From Atkinsonella hypoxylon (Eukaryota > Ascomycota > Sordariomycetes > Hypocreales > Clavicipitaceae), in assembly GCA_000729835.1 (NCBI GenBank), contig JFHB01000026.1, forward strand, positions 62,001 through 126,000: a stretch of 64,000 bases of DNA, given 5' to 3'. A program made the position numbers and the translations under genes. The first letter of the stretch is position 1, and each line of letters starts with the position of its first letter. Positions 1 to 11,240 of this stretch are shown piece after piece. A model generated the notes under the pieces. It did no database searches. It had not been told where the DNA came from and worked only from the letters and a program-made list of their open reading frames with translations.

Positions 1-1308
1 CAAGACCACTTTTTCCCTCCACTCTGGGTACATCTCGAGAAACCTCTCAAAAGCTTGCAATTTCTGTGCCACACCCCTAACACTGTCCAGGCGATCACGC
101 CCTACAATGATCTTCTTGCCAACATAGAGCTTCTTGATTGCCTTGTACTTCTCGTCGACTGAGTCGGCCCAGGCATATCTCTCTACTTTAGTAGCATCGA
201 TACCGATGGGGAAGACACCGACTTGGACTCTCGCGCCGTAAGCATCAATTCCAAGAGTGTCCGAAGGGAAACCAAGGATGCGCGTGCAGCAGCTCAGAAA
301 GTGCCGCGAATAGCTATAGGACTGAAATCCGATCAGGTTGGCGCCAAGAACGCCTTCCAACACCTCCTTGCGCCGTGGCAGACAGCGCAGAAACTCACTG
401 CTGGGGAACGGTGAGTGTAAGAAGAAGGAAATGTACATGTTTGGAATCCGTTGCCGCAACATGCTAGGGAGGAGCAGAAGGTAGAAGTCATGGACAATGA
501 CGATGTCGCCGGGTTTGTAAATCTCGATGATTTTGTTGGCAAACTTTTGGTTCATACGATAGTAGTCTGCCCACTGGACACGCTCCTTTCGGCCATCTGT
601 AGGCTCGTGTTGTTTGTAGTGGAATAGCGTGTACAGGTCATGATGCGCATATCGACGCCACCTTGACTGGTCCTTAAGCATGATACCCTCCTCCGAGTTG
701 TCCGCTTCGTCTGAAAGCCACACGGGCACAGTCTTGATAGTTTGGCTGTGCGTGAGTGCATACTCTAGCTTGTTCTGATCTTCCTTCGGCAGCCAAAAAC
801 CATCAGTGAGAGGCGGGGTGGGAAGCCGTGTATCTGCATCGACAGGAATCGGCGCTGACAGAGCATTGAGAGACGAGATGCCGACTGTGGTGTGATTGTA
901 TGATGCGTTGCTTGGGTCAAGAGATTGGGCAGGAACGGCAAAAGAATCGGGCGCAAATTCGATTTCTCCAGTCCAAGCCACGAGGGTGTGGTTCCATGGT
1001 GTGTCGTCGGACGACAGGTAGGCAAACGAGTCAAATAGGGCTGATTGACCACGGCGAGGTCTTAAGTCCTGTGAGCAAGGCATAGTATGTCAGCGCCGTA
1101 AATTCATGGGGACATGGCAGAGTTTAGAAGTTTGAGGAGGATGATTGATATGCACTCATGCTACCGGTAACAGCCGACTTACCCAGTCTTGGCCTTTGCG
1201 GTAGGTAAAAGAATAGGGAATGTTGAACGCAACTGAGATGATGTTGCCGCTAAGACCTAGATCTGGATTTGCGGCCCGAATCTCGGACAAAGACTCTCGA
1301 CGCGCCAT
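1..1308 (-). CDS. trehalose-6-phosphate synthase/phosphatase family protein (Tps2/Tps3-like), 5' part
   Basis: Encodes the N-terminal 398 residues of a GT20-family protein of the trehalose-6-phosphate synthase/phosphatase complex, which makes trehalose from UDP-glucose and glucose-6-phosphate in the cytosol. Exon 1 is 1183-1308 (ATG at 1308, protein start MARRESLSEI). A 114-bp intron with donor GTAAGT follows (1069-1182), then exon 2 runs 1068 to the window edge. The GT20 core is readable: IVIVHDFYLLLLPSMLR, SFFLHSPFPSSEFLR, then VGVFPIGIDATKVERYAWAD and IIVGRDRLDSVRGVAQKLQA. RDRLD and the YAWAD segment resemble fungal Tps2/Tps3 more than Tps1, which usually has VDRLDYIKG. The phosphatase or regulatory C-terminus lies outside the window, so catalytic phosphatase and regulatory subunit cannot be separated. 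Confidence 0.88.
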
Positions 1309-2484
1309 GACTGTGAAGCAATTGAGTCAGGAGGATACTCTAGGCGTCATGAAGGTCCGGAGCTGTTCTGGAAGGAAGTCTCCCAACCTGCAAGGGCCGC
1401 ACTAGGACTGTCCTGATATTAAGAGCCACCGGTTTGCAAATAATAATAGACAAAGACAAAAAAAAGCAGTCAATTTTAGAAATAGATGTGCCCTGAAGTG
1501 CCCTGCCAGGCTGGTGAGGGGTATGATGCCGGAGAGGTTGTAACGAAACGAAAGGGGTCAAAGGGTCCCACTCGAAGATGTCTGGCCAAGTCAGGCAGTC
1601 AGGCAGTGGGGATGGGACAAACCAGGACGAGAGATTAACAGACATGTATTATTTTTGGCGCCTCGATTGGTGTCCACATACTACATGTATTGAAAACGTC
1701 ACGATTACAGTACAGTTGAGATGCCGAATCTGCCTGTGTCTTGTCTCTGTTACCATTACTTGACCGCCGTGTTGAAATTTATATCGTAATAGCTCATCGG
1801 TGTAACTCCTGGCCCAAGCTTTGTGTGTGACGCTAGCTATGCTGCTGTGTACTCCAACCCTTGTTTTTATTCTGCAAAGATACTTGCCCCACTTATTGCT
1901 AGCAGCTGTTAGAGCGGGCAATTGAACGCCACCCGAAGAGACTTGGCTTTCTATGTAACTCATGGGTAAATTGATGTACCTGCTGCTTCCACTTTATGTC
2001 TCACTCATTTGGTGTTCGATAGCTAATTGGCTCGATTCCCCCCTGCATGTAGATTTGCAAAATAATCCAAGGTTGGGGTGTATCTTCAATCTACCCCGAG
2101 ATGGAAGGCGAAGAATGCTTGACGCTGGCCTGGCAGGACCTGCCCTGCCTAAGCAGATGACCCGTGCACACTGCATCCAATTGCCGGGCCACTCTGCCAC
2201 CTGCCAGCCAGGAGACACATGTCATCATGCTGCCCTCAACAGTACCATCACATTATGCAGAATTCCTGCGTCCGTTGGCCTGGCTGAATTGGTGTAAGCT
2301 TGGAAAAGACCCAATTTACGCTTTTGGTTGATTTTGAGGAACCACTTCTAATATAACAATAAAAGACAATGACCGACCGTGTCAAAGTCCACTTCACTCC
2401 GCCACCCCAAACACACAACACATGGCGGGGCATTGCAGCTGCAGTTTGCAGGTCGCAGTTTGTAGTTTGCAGAAGGAGGGGTAC
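1309..2484. other. gene-free stretch upstream of the trehalose gene
   Basis: Holds the 5' leader and promoter of the trehalose gene. Open frames here lack conserved protein character and most lack an ATG. I see no RNA gene or repeat. Confidence 0.6.
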
Positions 2485-3015
2485 TCACACCTTCCAGATA
2501 GCTGCCGCCACCTTCCTGTATGTACTGCATGTCGTCGAAGGCCGTAGAATCACATCGAGGTCCTCGGCTCTTTCGGACTCTCTTGCCTTTCTCAATTTGT
2601 GTTGGGCATGGAAACGCAGCCTAAATGCAATTTGACAAATGGATTTGAACAGCGTCAGCACTTGATAATTGAAGCCTACAGTAGCTTCGCTCGCCTTTTC
2701 AGGGTCCGAGACAAACATAGGCGAACCGTAAGGCATGACAAATTACGGTGAGCAACCATACAGCAGCTCGCTATTGAAGAAACCCCAAGGAGATAGAAAG
2801 TCGGCGAACGCCTGCACTATCTGATTCATCTTCCAAAAGCGAGCTTGTTCTGCGGGTCAGTAGAATCCACCATACGCCTCGTCGATGACTACAAACGAGA
2901 TCTACACGTGCTTATCAAATCCGAAGGAATCGTTGTTCCAAGGGAATGAAGCGATGGTGCGGAATGCCTGCCACGAGCCGTATTTAGACGTTTGAAAATC
3001 TGCACAACAGTGGCA
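2485..3015 (-). pseudogene. decayed protein-coding locus of unknown family, three in-frame stops
   Basis: One minus-strand frame is protein-like from about 3015 down to 2485 but carries TAG at 2902-2904, TGA at 2857-2859 and TAA at 2743-2745. Between the stops it reads as normal protein, for example SWQAFRTIASFPWNNDSFGF, then VVIDEAYGGFY, then ARFWKMNQIVQAFADFL, and after the last stop VGFNYQVLTLFKSICQIAFR. A TTGTGCAG just before the segment looks like a retained 3' splice site, so this was probably an internal or last exon. I do not recognise the family. It is co-oriented with the chitinase-like remnant at 3.5-4.9 kb and could be the far end of the same ancestral locus, but nothing links them directly. 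Confidence 0.5.
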
Positions 3016-3509
3016 GTTGAAACAGAGGCAACTTCTCCTGGCGAGCCGCTGCTGCCTTCATGCGTCGCCTCATATCCCTTGCACCCGCTTTAGCTTATCT
3101 GGAGTTGAAACTTTGTCTTACAAAAACAGAAGAGGACATCAAAATGAAAATGCTTGACGTCTTCGGGGCTCTGATCTTCGTTTCTACCGCATCTACGAAT
3201 GCCTGTCTCAGAAAACATAGACATATTTATAACATGCCGGGATGGGCTTTACATGAATATATAAAAGACGGAAGTATTTGATACAGAAAATGTATAGTAA
3301 TGTAGAGTCGTACTATATAAGTCTACATGTACATGGACTCACTTGCAACCATGCATGGGAACCAGGTGAGTCTGGCCTGTTCGCCGAATGTGCTCTGTGA
3401 CTCACCAGAACATAAGCTCGGTCTCAATCAGGCTTTCTTTCTGGGATGAAATAACGTAGCCATGTTCAGCTAGCCTGGCCATGAGGTTACTAGCTCATAC
3501 ATGTCTAAG
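3016..3509. other. stretch between two decayed loci
   Basis: Contains short minus-strand protein-like fragments (for example HGYVISSQKESLIETELMFW near 3430-3490) without a continuing frame. Probably further eroded coding DNA. Confidence 0.3.
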
Positions 3510-4895
3510 AATTACCTTTTGAACGGCTTTAGGAACATGAAGGACGGCGCATCGCGCAGCTCTATGTATCTTCGTACAAGTTCAGGCCAATCTGTTGTAT
3601 ATTGTCCTTCTATATCCAAGTCTCGGGCTTCATAAATTTGTATTAGCGGTGCGAATAGTAACTAGAATCAATTCCCATTTGAGCCTTTAACGTATTCCTT
3701 TTCGTAATCCCATCGTGGCCCAGACTTGCCAATCGGGTTCTTATCATACCATTCATCAAGGGTCAACAGCGCGAAGCCCGGATCTCCCGTCGCGATTTGG
3801 CTAGGCCAGCACGGGTCATCGAAGAGTCCATCATCGGCCGACGGGTTTGCAGAGTGTCCCCAAGAGAGGGAAGACGTCGGACGGTAGGCGATGTCAATTG
3901 CGACATAACGCACAGCATGTTTGACTTTGGGATTGGCCGGGTTGAAGTGCCTTGTCTGCTTTGCTTCACTTTGTTATGCAGCTCGGAGTCTAAAAGTTTT
4001 AGCATTGCGTGTCATACACACAGATTTCCAAAGCTGTCCTGCTCCTTGGTTTTCCTTTGCAAGCAGGTAGCGTATGCGCTGCCCCTTTCTGTCTATACCA
4101 CCGCACTTGTATCCATCATCGTCGCTTCGCAAAAAGTATGGTCGATGAGCTCTGTCGGCTCGTTAGGGTCAGCACTGTCGCTGCCATCGCTATCGGGGTC
4201 CTCAATAGGCTGGGTGATGCAGATGTCTTTTGGGCAAACTCCGTATTGGCAGGAAAATTTACAAAGGCGGTTCAGGTCAACGTCCAATTCCATCGCAATT
4301 CTCTTTGTTTTCATAAAAGCTGTGCATACCCTCCAGTAATGGCACCGTGGAGATGATCTCATCCCCTGCTCGAGTCTTGTTGGTGCTTCCAGTATAGTAC
4401 CCAGTCACGTTGTCGGCAACTTCAGTATCATCAACGGCACATGCTGGGGCCTTGACTTTGCTTGCCATTTGTCCAGCAATTCGCTGCAGTTTCTTAGGTT
4501 TTTCAACTCGAGATACATTGACGAATGAATCTAGCTGGATGCGTGTCTGTGGGAAATGGTAAAAGTGAGCAACTCCGAATTAGAATGGAAGACCGAGGAT
4601 CGTCCAAGGGCTGTGTGATAGTGAACTACAGCAGCAGTGGCTCCTGATAGCGGTTCAGACGGTCAACGGAGAAGTACGGTATCCAACTGTGAATATTGGC
4701 ATTGTCAACGCAGGGAAGTGGACAGTCGTGCTGGTCCGGATGGTATACATCAATATCGCCTAATGGCGCAGGATCACCGTCCATCAATGGCCCGGTTACA
4801 TGGTCGCCGTTTAGGTTGATAGCTGCATCAACCACGAAAACACAAAGCAGTGTGAAGCACAGACCGAATCTAGCCAGTGACGGCAGCATTGCCAA
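3510..4895 (-). pseudogene. remnant of a secreted killer-toxin-like chitinase (class V, GH18-associated)
   Basis: The first piece (4895-4626) starts at an ATG with a clear signal peptide (FGLCFTLLCVFVVDA) followed by CPLPC and HSWIPYFSVDRLNR, the Cys-rich N-terminal region I associate with fungal killer-toxin-like chitinases. It ends at a TAG (4626-4628), after which the same frame continues protein-like (QPLDDPRSSILIRSC). Further pieces follow in order: 4468-4277 (LLEGMHSFYENKENCDG), 4362-4093 (RLCKFSCQYGVCP), 3913-3668 (DPGFALLTLDEWYDKN) and about 3660-3516 (WPELVRRYIELRDAPSFMF, ending at a donor-like AAAAGGTAAT). At least three frames are needed. The LysM and GH18 catalytic parts expected in intact members are not visible, so a large internal deletion is likely. 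Family assignment rests on the N-terminal region only. It cannot make a full enzyme. Confidence 0.6.
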
Positions 4896-5633
4896 AGGAC
4901 GAAATGCTAGACACGGACTCCCAAAAGTTTGAACAGATAGAATCGTGGATCAATTAAAGGAATCAAAGTAATAAACAAGTAAGGAGAATGTGAGAGGACC
5001 GTTGAACAAAGCAAGAATATCTTTACTCAAGTAATTTCTGCCTAGTTTATGGATTCAATGTACCCAGATTAATAATTCTTTTCTTCTGATTTGCGGACTT
5101 GAACATTTTGGTTAAGTGCACTAGGAACAATCTAAATTCCTGAGTCTTGGCAACCAAAAAGCGGAAAGTCTCGGTCGTGAGTACTTAGGCTTTCTCCTTT
5201 GAGAACTAGAGAACCAGGGCAGCTCCGCCTATTTGCTTGGGGTGCAGAGATGTTGGCGGTTCTGCTAACTTGGGCAAAGGCAAAAGTCAATGTGCAGACT
5301 TACTCAAGTGGAGTTGTAGGCTGGTTTAATCTTTCAACTCCTCCATGGTGAAAAAGGGGTTTCCTCCCTCTTTTTCTCCCGCAAATCTGTTCCCTTGTGT
5401 AGAATATTGGTGGAATCCATCTCCCAAGCGAGGACTGTATACTTGGCTTGGGTTGTATCTCTTTACAAATATTCCGCACTTGCCAATTGGTGTCGCCCCA
5501 TCTAGCGTACCGTGAATAACTTCTCTCATTGTCCTTATTAATCACTCAAACGCCGACCTCATCATCTCTCCGCTTTTTCCATATATCAATCAAGAAGACT
5601 ATTACTACTCTGCTCATTTCCCACACACTTGCT
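4896..5633. other. gene-free stretch, promoter side of the wall-protein gene
   Basis: Separates the divergent chitinase-like remnant and the wall-protein gene. Nothing else is recognised apart from an open but ATG-less reading leading into the next gene (see findings). Confidence 0.5.
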
Positions 5634-6311
5634 ATGTCTGCTAACATATTTGATATACTTATGCCGAGCACATGGCCATCAGAAACAACAGACGACTGGA
5701 GATGCTCTACGAAGATGCTACATTCTCTCCTCGATGTCCCTCAGCCGACCGGGGATCTTCTTGATTCTCTTCAGTCCTACGGTCGCGACCTTCAGAAGGA
5801 TTGCAAGTCCAGTTGGACCAACCACATGGGAATGCCTGCCTGCACCTATCCGGCGCATTCCAAATGGTGTTCCTACAGCACATTGACACCAGAGCCGCTG
5901 TTGTCAGACTATTCATCTTTTGCCAGCACGGCATATTCTTGGTGGAGTGCTCATAGTTCGGCGGCTGTTGAAGAGGCTGAGGCTTGTCCTAACGCTTGGT
6001 TCAATGCCATGATGCACTTCCCTGACGGTGCGGCGTGGCTCAATGGTACCATTGCCTTTGCTGGATGTTATGCAGCAACTCATGCGCCGCCGGTCTCTGT
6101 CGTAGCGCCGCCGGTCTCTAATGCAGTGACGAGCCAGGAAGCTACACATGGAGCATCCGCGACAAACACCGGACCTGTATCGACTGAGATGCCGCCAACT
6201 AAGTCGAGTGCAGCTACCACGGTCCATCTCTGCCACGGGACCGCCAATGCTAAGGTTTGGATTCTTCTTCTGGGTTCTGGGGTGACGGCCATAACCACAA
6301 GTGTCATGTGA
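5634..6311 (+). CDS. secreted or GPI-anchored fungal protein, DUF7735-like
   Basis: Single exon, 225 residues from the first in-frame ATG at 5634. The central region resembles fungal DUF7735-type secreted proteins: DDWRCSTKMLHSLLDVPQPT, DSLQSYG, the WWSAHSSAAVEEAEACPNAW block, and AAWLNGTIAFAGCYA, with six or more Cys likely forming disulfides. A Ser/Thr/Pro-rich linker follows and the protein ends in a hydrophobic stretch (ANAKVWILLLGSGVTAITTS) that fits a GPI-anchor signal. It is probably a cell-surface protein; molecular function is unknown for the family. The ATG-initiated form lacks a signal peptide, yet the frame upstream of the ATG reads like one (KKTITTLLISHTLA) with no ATG before it. 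Either an upstream exon supplies the start or the start codon was lost. Confidence 0.65.
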   Translation: MSANIFDILMPSTWPSETTDDWRCSTKMLHSLLDVPQPTGDLLDSLQSYGRDLQKDCKSSWTNHMGMPACTYPAHSKWCSYSTLTPEPLLSDYSSFASTAYSWWSAHSSAAVEEAEACPNAWFNAMMHFPDGAAWLNGTIAFAGCYAATHAPPVSVVAPPVSNAVTSQEATHGASATNTGPVSTEMPPTKSSAATTVHLCHGTANAKVWILLLGSGVTAITTSVM

Positions 6312-8948
6312 CGGAAAACTCGTGAGACGTTTCTTGAATGTAAGCTTCCGTGAGGGCGAGTCTGTATTTCAAGCACGCAGATGGCGAAGACGGGTGTATA
6401 TTAGGGACAACATTTATGCTCTTAGCGAAGCAGGCAGCATGCTATTCCCTTATGAGCCTCTACCGCGCAGAGAATCTAGCCGCACGACGCGTGGTCTATG
6501 TTTTTATTGTAATAATTTTCCATTTTGGTCATGTATAGTAGTTTATTTCGGGCTATAATAGTTAATTTATTCAAGTTGGTAAAATCAATGTGGTTCGCGA
6601 ATGCCATAGTATGACTCTATTACCTATCCGCTTTCCATGAAATATGAACTCTCGCTCAAGCAGAAAAGTAATTTTCAAGCTGTAAAAGACAGAACCGGTC
6701 TACTGCTAGAAGGCAATTCACGGCGTCCGGTGCTGTACCTTCTCTATCCTTGTCAGAACAACACCTCACTCCCCTATGAGCCACCACAATTTTAGGTCGG
6801 AACTTTGTTGCGGGAGTGCTTGATTCGGCCTTGGGCATGTTTTTGGGGTCCCTAAGCCCCTGTGAAAAATGGCATGTTCGCTGAATCTTAAAAAGTTCCT
6901 AACCTAAAATTCAGAGTGAGTCAAGCCGCTGGGCCAAGCACTCATGTGGTGTCGTTGTAGATGTCGTTTAGATGTCGCTAATGAAGTCCGTCAGTCGCCT
7001 GCCATTAGGCGATCCAGGATTACGGACCCCTCTTCCGCCATTCCAGCAATTAAAACCTGTCGACTAGTTAGACTAGTCTGGGCAGGGTTTAAAAATTAGG
7101 CACCGTCAGCACGCTAAACCCTGAGGAGCAAGAGCTGTCAACACGGGAGTGTCTTTCTCGGCTCCTTGGCTCCTTGGCTGTCTGGTCACTAGCACAAAGT
7201 CTACCAAAGTACATGACCGTTTCATGGAGAGCAAAGCCCCGTTATACCGCTCATTCAATGCCCGGGTGGGATCTGCCAAGCCACCGGAAATTGTGCGGAG
7301 ATCTCTTCACTACATGGCACTGTATTACAGTATTAGAAGCAGCCTTAGCCCCCTACAGTCGCCTTCTAATCTGAACTTTTTGCCAAGATACTCAAAGAAG
7401 ATTTGAAAGCCAATGGCAAGCAACATTGAACTCGAATCCACATAGTTTCTTGCGGGAAAGTAGCCGCCGTGGACAACGGCAAAGGTATCCCCCAAGTCAG
7501 AATCTTTCCAGTAGCAACTTTCTTCCAGAAGCAGGGCGTGGGTAATAGAGCTGAAAGGAACCGTTTATGGATTTTCTCTTCGAGGTGGCATAAAAACTAA
7601 GAGCATGCCCCAATGTGTATCAGGGTCTCTGCGCCAGCGCCGACATCTGAATTGCCCGCATATTTCAGCGACTTGGCCTTAGCCTCGTTTTCTGGTGAAA
7701 AAATTGTAAGGACCGGGATTCTTCTCGATGCACGACTTATGGGAATTCCCTGTTCAGCTACGAAACTGGAGAGTCAGATGTCGCCTGGGCGAGAACTAAC
7801 ATGGCTTGCAGGAAGGATGAGCCTCGTCACGCTTGACTCTCCTCGTTACGAAGTGAGTGGTAAGCTAGTTAACGGCTCGGAGAAGAAAACTTCTAATAAA
7901 TTTTGTTTTTATCGATAACTCGGGCCTACTTCTGTACATCCCGTCAGTCGCCTGGACTCGGGGACGTCCTTACGACCTGGCCAATCATCTTATTTACCGT
8001 GACGGCGCTGAACCATGTCACGACTAGCTCGACCTGTCACACCGACATGGTGCTGCCTAATCTGGAAATAGCATGCAATCTTCGGCCTCGGGTAGTCGGA
8101 ACCGCACTCAGCACCAGAGGGGAAAGACCAGATTGAATCCAGATTTTCCCAGCTTTTTTGTGTCCCCTCAAAGGCATGGCGATGTAAAGATTGGCACCGC
8201 TGGACCAGCCGGATCGGAATGCTGGCTTGGCTTAATCCCGATTCTGTCAAGGAAGTTGATGAAGGCTTCAACGCCCATTTCAAGCAGGTAGTTTTGGTGA
8301 GTATTTCCACATCCAGATAGTCTCCTCTTGCTAGATTCTCGGATGGAAGAATCGGGTCGAATGCTTGCGGGTCGGATGGATTCCGCAACGTACTAACATT
8401 ATTTATTTTACATTGTGCATTTGTGAATTATGGCATCCTCATCCTGCCCACGGCCCATTTCTTCCCGATCACTAGCCACTTGGATGTATTTGCTGCTCTA
8501 GGAATGAGTTTGGGCATAAGTCTTGCATTAAGTATGGTAATCTACCAGGAGACCAGCAGCGTGGTGATGACTGGAAGTGTTCGTGGTGGACCAGCTAGGC
8601 CGACTTGGATCCTGAATGCTGGATGCTAGACAGTTTGGCGCAATTTGCTGGTTCTGCGCGGATTGCAAGTCTCAAGTCACGAGGGGCCATGGTCTTTTAA
8701 CTGATGCATACGAAGAGAACGCAGATGTTGAGATAGTGCGGATGAAGCTGGCGTTCACGCGACACGAACCTCGATATGAGATACCACGTGACCTCCTTTG
8801 TGCAAGCTTTTTTTTTTTTTTTTTGCGGCCCGCTACCTCTCAGGCAGGCCGTCCGTCGGCTTCACCTCGCTTCAACAACGCGAAACCAAAGATCCGGAAA
8901 TTGGCCGACAATCAGCCATCGCGACCTTGGATTCCTCGCGCATGCTCC
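6312..8948. other. gene-free stretch
   Basis: 2.6 kb without a gene model I can defend. A minus-strand fragment at about 8170-8310 (LLEMGVEAFINFLDRIGIKP) is protein-like but isolated. The final part is the 5' leader of the Zn2Cys6 gene and holds a 16-T tract near 8809-8824. Confidence 0.45.
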
Positions 8949-11240
8949 ATGCTCGAAATGTCAGCATCTCCACCTCCTTCACCATTGCAGCATGCAACAG
9001 CCCACGTCTACGCTAGCAATGGGTTAGAGATTCTACAGGCCGCCAGCGATGCCGCCCAGGTCATACAGAATCCCCAAGCTCTCCAGCATGCCGCCGCCGC
9101 CGCCGCCGCCGCCGAGGCCGTGTCCCAGCAGCAGCAACAACAACAACAGCAGCAGCAACAACAGCATGCTCGGATTGCAGGAGCCGTGGATGGAACCGCT
9201 GGTCCATCACCCGGTGCAGACATGACGCAGCACCTTGGCCCGGGAGCAACTGGAGCAACTGGCGTCGTGCGAGATCCGACAATCAATCCTAAGCTGACAA
9301 GGCTACGAAGAGCATGCGACTTATGCAGCCGGCGAAAGGTGAAATGCGACGACTCCAGCATCCCTTGCAGACCGTGTCGAGAACTCGGCGCAGATTGTAC
9401 ATGGGAGCGCGAGACAAAACGACGGGGGCCACCGAATAAGCACGCCGAAGCTGCCAAGGCCGCGAAACTAGCGCGCTTGGAAATGACTGCCAGCACCTCT
9501 GCATCCCCTTCTCCTCTGACTGCGGCCAAGACGCTGATGAACATATCGTCGGACGGGGTCCTTGATGCAGAATCAATTGCACCTTTACCAGTCCTGGAGC
9601 TTCTCGTGGATGATTTCTTCACATACATCCATCCATTGGCGCCATTTCCCCATGAGCCTACGTTTCGACAGTCGTTTGCGAACCGAGAAGATCGAAGCAA
9701 ACCCGACTTCCTGGGCCTTCTAGCTAGTATGATTGGGGCATTGGTGGCGTCGTTTCCCAGAAGTGCGAGAGAACACTTGAAAGCGCAGCACAGCACGCAA
9801 CTTTTCCCCAAGGCTATTGTGCTGGTGGAGAAATGCAGAGATATTGCTCTGTTGACCCGGGGCAGTAAGTGGATCTTGAAGCAGCCCAAGACGTTGGATG
9901 ACGCGTGCGCAAGCTACTTTCTCGGTCTGGCTGGTGCATACACGCTGCAGTGGAACGCTGCTTGGCACTTTTTTGCGGAGACGTTGACTTTGATACGGGA
10001 GCTGGGCTTCAAGAGGCCAAAGCATCCTGGCCAATTGCCTACCTTTGGGACAGATGCCTATTCTGAGGAGCCGCTACCATTTAACCATGTCAAGGACCAG
10101 ATTGGAAAGCGTCTGTTCTGGTGTCTGCTACTGGGGATTCGGTAAGTGATGACTTGCTTGGTTATGGATGCTTTCACCCCCAAGCTCCGATTGTAACAAA
10201 ATGGTGCCACTGACTTGATTAGGTCAATGACGCAACTGGGTATTGCCGGGACGGATCTTGTTATCGCGCCATCGACACCGAGTCTTCCGTATCCTACATG
10301 GCCCGAGAATGTGGACGACATCTGTATTCTTGCGAATGAAATTATTCACCAACCAGAGGGGAGCGTGACGTTGCTGACCGGGTTTCGCTTCGGCATTGAC
10401 ATATACACTACGATGAACGGCGTAGTGAGCCTCGAGCTGGCTTACGGTATGAGTACGCTCCCATGGGCCGACCAACGCATCCTCTTACGGGATGGCTTGG
10501 TGGCTGCGAAAAGCGTCATGAATCATTTACCGCCGGAGCTCTACCTGGCGCCGCACGGAGAGGAAGCCAATTCACTGGCAACACTGGACGAATCGGGACT
10601 GCAATATGTACCTCCCGTGTGGCCTAACGCCCAGCCAGCCCACGATGTCCGCAACGTGATCAAGACGCAACCAGCACAGCGCCGCCGCTTGCAATACGAG
10701 ATCCAAAAGGCGAACCTATTCATGTCCCAGCTTGCAACGCGATGCTACTTTGTGGAGCTGTATTTTAATCTCCGCGACGTCCACCTCGCAGAAGAGCAGG
10801 CCAATGCCCCGGGAAATCAAGCCGTGGAGGAAAAGGTCCTTCTAGATGCCGACGACGAGGATATCTACGCGTTCATGGCAGCGGAACGTGAACTCATCGT
10901 GCAGAATCTCTTGGAAGTAATCGGATCCATATCGCAGCGCAACATGGAACCAAATGGGTTGTCGCTTATCAGCAAGATACGACAGGTGGCCTCTACGCTG
11001 TTGCACAATTCACAGGATAGGAAGGGCCCGGTGGCCATCAAGTCGGAGCCGGCGCTTGCGCAATTGATTGATATTCTGATCAAGTTGGAGGAGACAGGAC
11101 CCGCGGCGCCGAGTCAAGCGTCGGACCCGAAGCAAATGACGGCAGAGGATGAGGAAGAGGAGCTAAGGCACTGGGCTGATTTGAGGGAGTATCAGTTGCG
11201 GTTTGCGGCTAGTGGAGAGTATGCTTCGAGCTTGGTGTAG
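8949..11240 (+). CDS. Zn2Cys6 transcription factor with Fungal_trans domain
   Basis: 736-residue nuclear regulator encoded by exons 8949-10141 and 10223-11240, split by an 81-bp intron (donor GTAAGT, acceptor TTGATTAG; codon CG|G = Arg). The Zn2Cys6 cluster is complete with canonical CX2CX6CX6CX2CX6C spacing: C123, C126, C133, C140, C143, C150, followed by a basic linker (KRRGPPNKHAEAAKAAKLAR). The middle homology region starts around ELLVDDFFTYIHPLAPFPH and contains the FANREDRSKPDFLGLLASMIGA and CASYFLGLAGAYTLQ blocks typical of XlnR/AraR/maltose-type sugar regulators, but the target pathway is not determinable. Near the N-terminus there is a polyalanine run followed by polyglutamine (residues about 50-75). 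I start at ATG 8949 (MLEMSASPPP): an upstream ATG at 8616 would translate a 16-T tract as polyphenylalanine and looks like leader. Confidence 0.85.
9095..9168 (+). repeat. GCC/GCG polyalanine plus CAG/CAA polyglutamine tract
   Basis: Trinucleotide-biased tract inside the Zn2Cys6 coding region, giving eight Ala then thirteen Gln with a short VSQ-type linker. CAG and CAA codons are mixed, so slippage is partly interrupted. Confidence 0.85.

Noticed and set aside
8616..8948. Upstream in-frame ATG for the Zn2Cys6 gene
   Set aside because: It would translate a 16-T tract as polyphenylalanine and lacks family-like sequence; MLEMSASPPP at 8949 is the better start.
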